Assembly: GCA_010094045.1 (NCBI GenBank)
Contig: ML986646.1
Coordinates: 128,184 to 192,183, forward strand
DNA length: 64,000 nt
Origin: Lojkania enalia
Lineage: Eukaryota > Ascomycota > Dothideomycetes > Pleosporales
Direction: 5' to 3'
Shown here piece after piece: positions 1 through 9,350 of the stretch. A program made the translations under genes and the position numbers. Each line of letters starts with the position of its first letter. Position 1 is the stretch's first letter. Below the pieces are notes generated by a model. The model ran no database searches. It saw only the letters and a program-made list of their open reading frames with translations, and was not told the origin of the DNA.

Positions 1-144
1 ATTATTCTATCCTATTAATCTGTAATTAATTAACGTACTCAGTCGGCGAGCAGCCACTATGTGCCATGACCCTACCCAAATAACGATACATTACTACGTT
101 ATACTTATAATCTAGGATAACATAGTATAATACACTAGATTGCG

Positions 145-474
145 TTATTCTACTTCCATTTCTACTTTCTTTTCACATATACGGGCGTTATGCCCTATCT
201 CACCACACCACCTACGGCGCCTTTGAGGCTGATCGCCTCTATAACGTGCGCCTCCTTTTTGCTCTTCTTTCCATCGCCCCCAGCGCCACACTCCTCTAGG
301 GCAGTCAGTCGTGCGCCCTCCTCAAATTTTAAGGTCCCTTCCTTCTGTACTTGCTTCATTATATGTGATTTATGGCGCGTAGCAGCCTCGTTGGCTGCTG
401 AAAGACTATTAATCTCATTATATACCAATATAACGGAATACTCTATTATCTCAGCGCCTTTAGTAAGCCATTAA
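145..474 (-). pseudogene. Fot1/pogo-type transposase, C-terminal relic
   Basis: On the minus strand, one frame reads like the C-terminal tail of fungal Fot1/pogo (DDE_1) transposases: an AANEAA helix, then QKEGTL and EEGARLTAL, then a GDGKKSKK basic stretch (about 428-230). A second frame (about 230-145) carries the zinc-knuckle-like end, CGEIGHNARIC followed by EKKVEMEVE and a TAA stop at 145-147. A frame change near 225-240 is needed to join the two, so the copy is broken. The catalytic DDE region is not readable upstream. The family assignment rests on remembered features of these transposases, not on a search. Confidence is moderate for origin and high for being non-functional. Confidence 0.6.
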
Positions 475-930
475 AGTGAATTAACCATTAAGGTATGCGA
501 ACTACTAAAGTACTTTTGAATTCTGCTCTTAATTAAAGCTAATTAAGACTGAAATTTAATTAGGTTGTTTAGTATTCTCGACTCCCACGATGTGTCTTCT
601 ATAGTAGTGGTCGTAGCCGTCCGTAGTCGAACTTCCAGCTTCGATAATGCAGCCTCTAGATTAAATAGAACAAGCCCAGCACCTTAGAAGCTTCCTAGGA
701 TATTGCTCTTCGTAATCGCTGAACCGCCAATTCTCCTAAGACAATTTTCCTGTGATACTAATTTTCCTGGAACGCAGATTGGATTGATTGATTAATTGAT
801 TGATTCATAGACTGTCCTAGCCGCCCCAGTGAGTTGAAGCTCTGAACCAAGAACAAGTGTGATGATCAATCTACGAGGAGTTACACAGCTACTTATAATT
901 GTTACGCATCTCCTCTACCTGCCTAAAGCA

Positions 931-954
931 GAAGACTGCCTATAGGCAGTCTTC
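931..954. repeat. Perfect 24-bp palindrome
   Basis: The sequence is exactly self-complementary over 24 bases: arms GAAGACTGCC and GGCAGTCTTC around TATA. A second inverted repeat (GCCTAC ... GTAGGC) follows within 20 bases at about 971-988. It could be the end of a small inverted-repeat element or a binding site for a dimeric protein. No gene adjoins it directly. Confidence 0.85.
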
Positions 955-1040
955 ATGGTGGCGTACTTGCCTACCAGGCAGTAGGCTCAATATCACGTGA
1001 CTGTGGGATCCAACTCAGTGGAAGGTATGCAGCGTACAAC

Positions 1041-1048
1041 TATAAATA
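1041..1048 (+). promoter_or_regulatory. TATA-box-like motif without an attached gene
   Basis: TATAAATA is followed by a C/T-rich stretch (about 1055-1095), the usual arrangement of a fungal core promoter. No open frame of useful length starts within the next few hundred bases. It may be the remnant promoter of a transposon or a lost gene, and A+T-rich chance occurrence is possible. Confidence 0.3.
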
Positions 1049-2517
1049 CAGGCGTTCCGCCTTTCCACTTTCAGAATCAAGCCGTTCCCTCTACTAAGGT
1101 AATGTCCACCCTTCAAATAACAATTTAGACCCTCCATTTATAGCTCTAATAACTATTCCGTGTCTTTAGACTTATTAAGCTTTTCCTATCCCTCCTAACC
1201 TTTTGTTTAATAATAAACACTCGTCCACATTATTGTATATTATAGTACTGTAGAGGGGACTGCCTAGAATTGTCCAAGCAGTCCTGTCTTTAAGATTATC
1301 TTGGCTGCTTATACTGCTGTTAGCAGTTTACAGAGAACTCTTTTAATATCCTCGCACGGCTGCTTACCTGCCCACATTTATTGTCGCTCCCCTATCCAGT
1401 TCCGGTATTCCAGGAGTATGTGCTGTACAGTCTACCTCCTGAGTCCGCATTAGCATTCGTTGGTGTCCGCTTTGTTGATGGTGTGGATATAGGCTCGTAG
1501 GCCGATCTTGCCTGAGCGCATTTGCATAATGACCCAGCTAATTGCTCTGGGTATTTCGATGTGCATCTTGAGGATTCCTTTACCTGGCTTTACGCCAAGT
1601 CTGATCCGGGACGACTTACTAGAACGCCGATTTTCTGAGGTCAATTGTCATGTGACGCTCATCTGCCTGGGAGGTTGTTCCGGGGGCCCTGCTATGACCT
1701 AAATCTAGCACCAGAGTACTAGAGCCCCTATGTCCTAGGGGGCTAATTTTAGTCTTTGAAACCTTATGAAATTAATAGTGCTACAACCAAAGCCGACAGC
1801 ATAAAATACAGTGCCCCGTCTTAATGCGACACGCCCTTCATTTTCGTATCCAATATTCTCCAAAGCAATGGTTAGGCATCTGTAGTGTAGTTCATCGTCA
1901 CTAAGCTTGTATCTTCTCTTAATCAACCGAAAACACTATTAATACGTGTAAGCAGGGTTGGGGTCAAAGTATTAAGATAGAGTTGTATTGAATATGTTGT
2001 GTATGAAGTTGTGTGTCATATGTGCCTATGAGATTGAGCAGTATTTATAGCCGCGTTGAGTGCCAAGATGGCTGTAGAGCCAATAGACTCCTGCTTACAG
2101 TTCTAAAAATTGGCTTTTAATTCTAGGTTTAGTATTCTCCAGCATGGAATTCCGAGGTCCGTTCTAATGGTGGTGCCTTAACTAATTTAATTGACCAGCT
2201 CCGGGACAAAGCTCGACGAATAACTATTGTAAGCAGGAGTGGGTGGAGACTGTATGGGGTGGTATTGATGGATGTATTGATGATTGTGCTGATGGTTATC
2301 CTGGTGGTCTCCTGACCTGTCGGTCAAGATACAGCAGGGGAATATATAGTATATGAGACTGCTTAGTCAAGGGCTGCATAGCTGATTAGGCACGTGACCT
2401 GAGCTTACTACTATCATGTCTTTATTTCGGTCAGGGCCGCTTCAGTAGCAACCTGTGAAATATTATTACCGTTTTAATTTTATGACATGTAGCCATGCTA
2501 GTGCTATCTAAGCTTTA

Positions 2518-3866
2518 TTAGAATTCTTTGTGGTCTTCTCCGCGGTCTTCTCCTTCGCGGGATCCTTCTCCACCACGAAGTATCGTCATATGTCCGGATC
2601 TTTGAATTCCTGTGAACTGTGCAGGAAAGTGTCCCTCCAAATATGTGGCCGGCCCTTCCTCTATATCCATGTTCCAGTTATCCTCTGTGTACATATCCCG
2701 CCAATTCTGTAGGGCTTTTGCAATATCGTCGTTGCTATCATTATCGTCATGATAGTTGTCCTGATGTTCAGCAGCTCCGCTTATTGCTGTTACACGGTGT
2801 AAAAACCATTGCATCTCTAATAGTCTAAAGTCAGGTAGCGGCCGTGATACTGGGTCATCAGTTTCGAGAGAAATTTCGCATCCTGAATGGATTTTTGTGT
2901 CGGTATCATTACTGAATAGCTTCGTTGAATTTGGTCCTTGATCTGAGGCTGATAATGAAGGGGCTTGTAGGATATTAACTCCTGGAACGTAGGGGTATGA
3001 CGACAGCCAGAAAAATTGTATATCTAGACGCTTCTTATCATATGATATTCTGATTGGTTTAAGGGCGAAATATGCCCTTTCCCAATATACATGCGCGTGC
3101 GGGGCAAGGCATATAAGGTTGTGACAGACCTCCATACCGAAAGGGAATATCGCACTATACCAGGCATCCACACGCTCCTGAGACCAAAAAATCCGTAGGA
3201 TGTCCCAAAAGGAGGGTATTTGCTGTTTAATAGTGCTGTCTTCGTTTCGCATAGAGAATGGGTAGATATGCGCAACTTCATTCGGCTCGCCGGACCTCGT
3301 AAGGATACATTTCCTTTAGTCTCTCTGACGGCACTAGATATTATTAGTAACAACTTCATCAACTACGATAGGACTAAGCATAGAACTAACCAGGTCTCGT
3401 TGTAGCTTATAACGACTATCCTTCAGCTGTCCATTGCTATTTCGCTTTTGTCCACGACTACTATGTGCCGAAGGCGGCCGCTCTAGTGGAGTGGTAGGTC
3501 GCTGTGGGGTGAAAGGTTGGAGTGGAGTAGAAGGATTCTGTGGGGTAGAAGCGGCAGAGGCTGGTCGTTTTCGTTGAGTCCCCACATAATATTAGTAATC
3601 TAACGTGGCAAGATGAGGTTTATCGTCCTACATGTTGGAACTATTCTTGCGGAAACTTCTATACCTTCAAAAATGAGTGCCGCACCTACAGGCATTGTTT
3701 AAGCTAGGGCCAGAAGTTCCTCTAGCTTGTCAATATCACAAAGCCAAAGGCATGCCCAGGCCGTTGGTCGTATAGTATCGGCAGGTAGAGCATCGTCCAA
3801 AGCTTGAAGTAGCTCTCTGCGACGTGGATCATAAAACTCCGCTTCGGGTCCGCCTGTAAATGCCAT
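2518..3866 (-). pseudogene. Fungal HNH-endonuclease-like (HNH_2) protein, disrupted by stops
   Basis: The longest intact piece (244 codons, ending at 2518) contains the core of the fungal HNH_2 family: EVAHIYPFS just upstream of it, then CHNLICLAPHAH and FALKPI. The same frame extends upstream as RKCILTRSGEPNEVAHIYPF, but two in-frame stops interrupt it: TAA at 3316-3318 and TAG at 3334-3336. Further upstream (3334-3585) is a Pro/Thr/Ser-rich segment in that frame. A piece starting at ATG 3866 ends in TAA at 3699-3701; it and the next piece cannot be joined by a clean intron. All three stops could come from CAA or CAG codons by C-to-T change at CpA, as RIP would cause. Function is unknown for most fungal HNH_2 proteins, which often sit in variable regions. 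Family call is good; the gene is almost certainly dead unless the stops lie in an unrecognised intron. Confidence 0.7.
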
Positions 3867-5493
3867 GGTGGTAGTTTTGTTGTTTGTTCCGGTAGTAGAG
3901 GAGAGAGAATGGCGGAGGAGGGAGGTGGCTAGCATAGGAGAGAGGATAGTAGAAGAGGATTGAAGGACAAATGTTGGGAAGCGACGGAGTGATATCAGCG
4001 ATCAGTCCGTACACTCAAAAAATCCACCCATGCATAGTTGAGAAGCCGAGTATTTGCCGAGGACTTGATTGTCTCTCTTGCTAGGATCGATACGGTATGC
4101 ATCCTGCAGGGCGATATCTCTAGTTGGGAGAAATAGTGCGTAGATATATCCAGGATCTATAGGAACGCGTACGCTACATTCTATGCCGCGTTGTCGACGT
4201 CCTACTACAAACAGCTCCTGCGCTAGTAGGGGATCCAAGTCTATATATTCTTCCAGTCGAGACGGCTACCTGCTATTACCAGATTCTCCTACCTATAGTT
4301 TAAGTATATTAACTCTAATAGATATATTATATACTCTAAAATCTATAATAATTTAAGCGACTCGCGCTAGGGTAACTAAAGCTAGACCTTTTAGGAAAAA
4401 GTATTATCTATAGCGTAAATTATTTTTCGAAATACTAATACTACTTCTTCTATGAAAGCCTAAGTAAAATAATAAAAGGCAAAACGCTCAATTACTGTTA
4501 TTATTAGTAGTTATCTAAAACTCACAGTAAGGGCTAAGATGAGCTATAGGAGATATAGACTAGCATTCTAATTGACTACTTAATATTCATGACCCATTCT
4601 TTTACTGTAGCTTCCGATATCCTGCCTACACTTTCTAGGACGGCTATGCACTTTAACAAAAGTACAGAAGACGACTTTCCCACCGGCCTCTAGAGGCGAG
4701 ATCTTAAGGGCTTGATGTGGTTCAATGACTCCCGGCGATCGCCCAACCATGCTATCTATCTTTCCAGTCTCCTTCAATCACACGTAGACTACAGAAAAAA
4801 AAAGGGGGGGTTATGAACGGATGCAACTGTGCGTTAGTGCACAAGTCAGTGGCGTAGGAGGTGCTGGAATCAATACTTGATTTTATAAGCTGCTCAATAA
4901 GCAATCTAGGTATCTTTTCTAACTCACCTCAGCTAGCCGTCAGCTATGAAGAGACCTCAAGGCCGCCTTACGTATATAGAACGCATTCGAATCCACACTC
5001 TTCACAAGATAGGATAGTCTTAAAAGGAGATTATAGAATGGCTTAGAGTCAGTTAATTAACAGTCTCCTACTGCCTACGCAGACTAGAGACGCTTATAAA
5101 ACCAAAGGCTGTCGGCTAAAGATCTTAATACTGATTCGAATTCTTCTTACTTAATAGGCTACTCTCAACACTGAGTAACTAAAGAAGATTTAAGAAGAGA
5201 TCACGCATGGGCTTGGTATACAAGTTTATTAGTATACCCTAATTAAGGCGTTTAAAAGATAGAAGTACTATTAATAGAAGGTAACAGAGAAGCCCTTTCT
5301 TATACCTTAGTGCATATAGGGTTGCATAGAATAGGTATAGGAGTATCTATACTAGAGCGACAAGCAGTAGGTAAACTATGTATAGGAGGATAAGATGTCC
5401 GATAATTATGGGGCAGGGAGAAGTGTAGGTGACGAGGAAGGCTGAGGAGAAGTACCTCCCTGGGTGTTGTATACCTACATTTAAGCAGTCCTC
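3867..5493. other. Very A+T-rich degraded stretch
   Basis: No gene is visible. From about 4290 to 5350 the sequence is dominated by TA, CTA and ATA words with few CpG sites, the look of DNA altered by RIP. The part just upstream of the Tc1/mariner relic (about 5050-5490) may be its unreadable N-terminal half, since short fragments in the same orientation read like a degenerate transposase, but this is weak. Confidence 0.5.
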
Positions 5494-5970
5494 GTGCGGG
5501 GTAGTATGGAGCCTCATATACTTGAGTACAAAGCCCCTTTGGTGTTCTTTGAGAACCTTAACGAACGAGGTACGGTCGATTTGCCTATGTATATTCGTAC
5601 ACTTCTGTCTTATATTCAAGGGTTTGCACAGTTCTTTCAAGCGCAGGGAAAACAGATCATGTATATGGAGGATAATTTTAAGGTCCATACCTCAAAGGCT
5701 ACGACCTTAGCGATGCGCTAGCTTCAAATTAATCGCATATAGTGGCCTACCAATTCACCTGGTTTGAATCCAATTGAAAACACCCGGCGGTTGCCGAAGT
5801 ATTGCGTTCAGAAAAGATTCACCTATACAGAGGAGGAGCTTGAGCAATATATGAGGGGGGAGTGGAAGAGTATTAAAGTAGAGGACGGCCAGAAGTACAC
5901 TATAAGGAAGCGGTGCTAAGCAGCGATCTAGGCTGTTTGGGTGCGAGGGGCTATATGTGGTGGTAACTAA
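5494..5970 (+). pseudogene. Tc1/mariner-type transposase relic (DDE domain)
   Basis: The plus-strand frame beginning at 5494 reads through a decayed Tc1/mariner DDE_3 domain. YMEDNFKVHTS matches the second catalytic Asp block, WPTNSPGLNPIEN matches the signature around the third acidic residue, and an RLPKYCVQKRF stretch follows. In-frame stops lie at 5719-5721 (TAG), 5740-5742 (TAG), 5917-5919 (TAA) and 5929-5931 (TAG), with the terminal TAA at 5968-5970. I could not find terminal inverted repeats by eye. The first catalytic Asp region and the helix-turn-helix are not readable. The copy is inactive. Confidence 0.75.
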
Positions 5971-7107
5971 CAAATGTCGATTTGTACGAATTTTACATAA
6001 AAAAATACATTGCCAAGTCGTTCCGGCCTCTGCGCTCCTGTATGTATGTATACTGTCACGCGTTTCTACTATCCTATTATAGTTGGTCTGTTTTCAGGCC
6101 TATATAGTCTCGCCATTGCCAGCCTCTAGCTAGGCAGGCCACTTACCCTCCTTCAATACATCAATATTTGCCTCAGCAATTGATGCTGCCTGATACGCAA
6201 CATATACATGTATGTTCTATTATGGTCATGTACCCTATGGGTATGGGCCGTCACGATGCGCTAGCTAATTACAACCTGCCTCTGCACTTTTTCTGGTTCA
6301 GAAGCCAACTGTGAGACCTGCTTCGTCCAGTGCCTAATGCCCTGCTTTACATAAGAAAGAGAGAAAGAAAGAGGAAAAGAAAGAAAGCAGTCTAGTTACA
6401 ATATAAAAGATCTGTGCTAAAAGGCAAGTAAAGTGCCGTTCATACGCCTCGTGTCTACAGGGTAGTTTTAGCGTCGTGCGTCTCTTAATCGGCAGCGCGC
6501 TGGCTAAGGCACGTATAAGGAGCCCGCCATATAATTGCTTACAAAATTAGAGAGGGAGCCATCAGCTGCCTATGCTCTTCTACTTTTTGTTCTTCTACTA
6601 TTGCTAAGTCTTGTTTGTTTAGCTATAGCTGTCGAGTGCTCTTTGCAAATTCAACTGTAGCTCTAACTATAACTATATCTAGCTTCTACTGGGCAGCATG
6701 TTAACTATTCAGAGAGCGAGTTTTTGATTGGTATCCAGAGATAAGATAGAAGGAATAGGCAGGAGAAGTGTAGAAAGGCATGGACAACTTGGCGGTGGAA
6801 GCGCCGAGATCGAGTTAAAGAATTAAGGGAAAGAGATGAGGAGGAAGCTTGGCAACAGGAGGGCGAGCATTTTATAGACGTCAAAAGCGGCAGGTTGATG
6901 GGGGGAGGAGCGATGCCCGATATGGATAAGCGAGAGACCGCGCTAAACTTGAAGAGCGAGTCCTCGGATAGAGATTACAAGCGACCTCGCTCACCATCTC
7001 TCAGCTCACAGCCGCTCCACGCCTCCTCTTACCTCTGACGCTCCTTTGAACCCCTTTGGCTGACATTTCTTCTTGAGAACACGTATTTTCATGCGCCGCC
7101 GTCCTAT
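5971..7107. other. Gene-free stretch between transposon relic and transporter gene
   Basis: No supported gene is present. A purine-rich (GAAA)n-like tract runs from about 6351 to 6393. The last few hundred bases presumably include the promoter of the nucleotide-sugar transporter that starts at 7227. Confidence 0.5.
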
Positions 7108-7219
7108 TTGTATTTTCGCATAGCCCAGTGCTGCATCATCTTGTGATTCCCGTATGACTTGAATTGTATTTTCGCATAGCCTACTCCTGCACCTTCTTGT
7201 GATTACCGCATGACTTGAA
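7108..7219. repeat. 56-bp tandem duplication just upstream of the transporter start
   Basis: Two head-to-tail copies of a 56-bp unit (7108-7163 and 7164-7219) both begin TTGTATTTTCGCATAG and end ATGACTTGAA. They differ at about seven positions. The second copy ends eight bases before the proposed start codon of the nucleotide-sugar transporter, so the duplication lies in its 5' leader or core promoter. Confidence 0.9.
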
Positions 7220-7226
7220 CGAGTAG

Positions 7227-8770
7227 ATGGGCGCAATGGGGATCGACACGAATCGCAAAGGCGCATCGCTGGGCGGATTTTCCATGAAGCACCTTTCACT
7301 AATTACGGTAAGTAAGGTCTGGAGCTAGAACTGAGAGACCTAATGCTAATTACAAATTTGACAGCTAACATTCCAAAATTCCGCACTTATACTTGTATGA
7401 TGGCCCAGTTCCTAGGCAACAGCTTCCACTACCCCTTTCCTACCCTTCTAGAATTGTGAACCTCCAATCGCATGCTAAACCCTAGAAATATGTAGGTTAT
7501 GCATTATTCGAGAGTAATGCCTCCCGTTGGCGGACAGCGATACCTTGCATCGACCTCAGTATTCCTCAACGAAGTCATAAAGCTCGCTATATCCCTCACA
7601 ATGGCGCTATACGATATATCGATGAAACTCCCTGCGAGTATGCCTGCCACTACCCTCTTCGCAAACCTAGCGTCCGCCGTATTCACAAATGAGAGCTCGA
7701 AACTTGCAATTCCTGCACTGCTGTACACGGTTCAGAATACACTACAATATGTAGCTGTGAGCAATTTGGATGCGGCAACCTTCCAGGTTACATATCAGCT
7801 AAAGATCCTTACAACAGCGTTATTCAGTGTATTGATGTTGGGACGAACATTGTCAAGTAGGAAGTGGCTGTCGCTTATACTTTTGGTGGTTGGTGTTTCG
7901 ATAGTACAATTTCCCATCGGACCCGAAGAGCCTCATATGAAAGCATTGAAGGATACTACTGATACAAGGTTAATATGGCCGCGGTCTGTTGAAGAGCTTA
8001 GGGCTGCTGGAAGCCGTGCTGCAGCGAGGGTCCTAAAGCGGTCGGCTACGTATGAGGGAATTGAAGAAGATGTTGCAATGCAGCATCCTCGAATGAATGG
8101 CTCTGTAGGCCTCGCTGCAGTGCTTATCGCATGTGCCATTTCTGGTCTTGCCGGCGTGAGCTTTGAGAAGATTCTAAAGGACTCGACAACAGCTAATGTT
8201 TCGCTCTGGGTGCGCAACGTCCAGCTTTCATTCTGGTCACTATTTCCTGCTTTGTTCCTCGGGGTCATATGGAAAGACGGCGAGGAAATCTCTAAGTCCG
8301 GGTTCTTTGCTGGCTACAATGGGGTCGTTTGGGCGGCTATTTTGTTACAAGCCTTTGGGGGTGTGGTTGTCGCGCTGGTAATTAATTACGCGGATAATAT
8401 TGCCAAGAACTTTGCGACGTCACTTTCTATTATCATAAGCTCACTTGCAAGCTTCTTTTTCTTTGATTTCAGAATCACAATATATGTAAGGGTACAATCC
8501 ACCCACCCACCTTTGCTTCACTGACGTGCAAATTAGTTTATGACCGGTACTTCGATCGTTCTCTACGCAACGTATCTATACAGTAATCAAGACCGGCCGC
8601 GACTTTCTCCAATTAGAACGGCGGGGTATGAGAAAACGTCGATTAACGGTAATTCAATGCACTTCGGCGAGAGTGATTCGGGATCTTTTGCGAAGATGAG
8701 ATCAGAGGGCTTGACATCGTCGAGACCAGGAACACCGACTACCGAGCGAAAGCAAAGGCGGGGTTCTTGA
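7227..8770 (+). CDS. UDP-galactose/UDP-N-acetylglucosamine-type nucleotide-sugar transporter
   Basis: Four exons (7227-7307, 7365-7394, 7496-8485, 8537-8770) encode about 444 residues, and all junctions keep frame. Joining exons 1-3 restores the family's first helix and loop, LTFQNSALILV then MHYSRVMPPVGGQRY. The protein follows the SLC35A / Gms1 plan of about ten membrane helices: VFLNEVIKL early, LQYVAVSNLDAATFQVTYQLKI in the middle, and SGLAGVSFEKILK and NYADNIAKNFATSLSI late. It would import UDP-sugars into the Golgi lumen for glycosylation in exchange for UMP. The C-terminal tail is Ser/Thr-rich and probably cytosolic. ATG 7227 is chosen because an in-frame TAG immediately precedes it; ATG 7236 is an alternative. 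Exact sugar specificity cannot be read from sequence. Branch sites (GCTAAT, GCTAAA, CTGAC) support the three introns. Confidence 0.9.
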
Positions 8771-9350
8771 GAAGGATCCCGAAATTTGAATGGAGATTCT
8801 GATACCATTCTACGATACTATTTATCTTGTCAATGATAGATATCTACATTCACGGACTTGTCGAAATCAACAATATCTATGGTTATTGGGTACAATTTCC
8901 GGGTATGAAGCAGAAAGAAAAGAGAATCTGCCTTGAATAGGCGTTGGATATGCAAAACTTTCCTCCGGAGTCTGCACGATGCCGGGTTGCCACAGCAGAT
9001 ATTATTGGGCTAATGAATTAGACGGGTTGCGCAAGCTTCACCAAATAGGCTAGGCCGTGTATAGTATGTATATAACCTTCGACGATTATCAAGTTACTTC
9101 GATGTAGAGGTTAGCGCACCTACATCACTCTCCACTTTTGTGAAGTGGCACGGGCAAATCAGGCGATGATGTGAGCTAACCATCGCTCCTTCTTTCCCAT
9201 CTGGTCCGGATTCCTCCCACAACCCCGCTTCATCTACCCACAGTGTTCATTCTTTTCTGTCTTCATTCCCTTCTGCTCCACCTTCTTTCGTCAAATTCTG
9301 CTACCATGTACCTGTTTGATATGTTGTAGTTTGTAACCCGTGTAACCGCT
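8771..9350. other. Intergenic region (transporter 3' end / helicase promoter)
   Basis: No gene is visible. It holds the terminator region of the transporter and the promoter of the helicase gene. CT-rich sequence before 9351 is typical of a fungal transcription start. Confidence 0.5.

Larger units (their letters stand above)
475..2517. other. Gene-free A+T-rich stretch with palindromes and a TATA motif
   Basis: I see no credible gene here. All open frames are below 65 codons and none resembles a known family. The stretch has a perfect 24-bp palindrome at 931-954, a second imperfect inverted repeat at about 971-988, and a TATAAATA motif at 1041-1048 followed by pyrimidine-rich sequence. The setting between two transposon or pseudogene relics suggests degraded mobile-element DNA. 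Confidence 0.6.

Noticed and set aside
7504..8268. Minus-strand frames opposite the nucleotide-sugar transporter
   Set aside because: They are antisense shadows of a conserved plus-strand coding exon.
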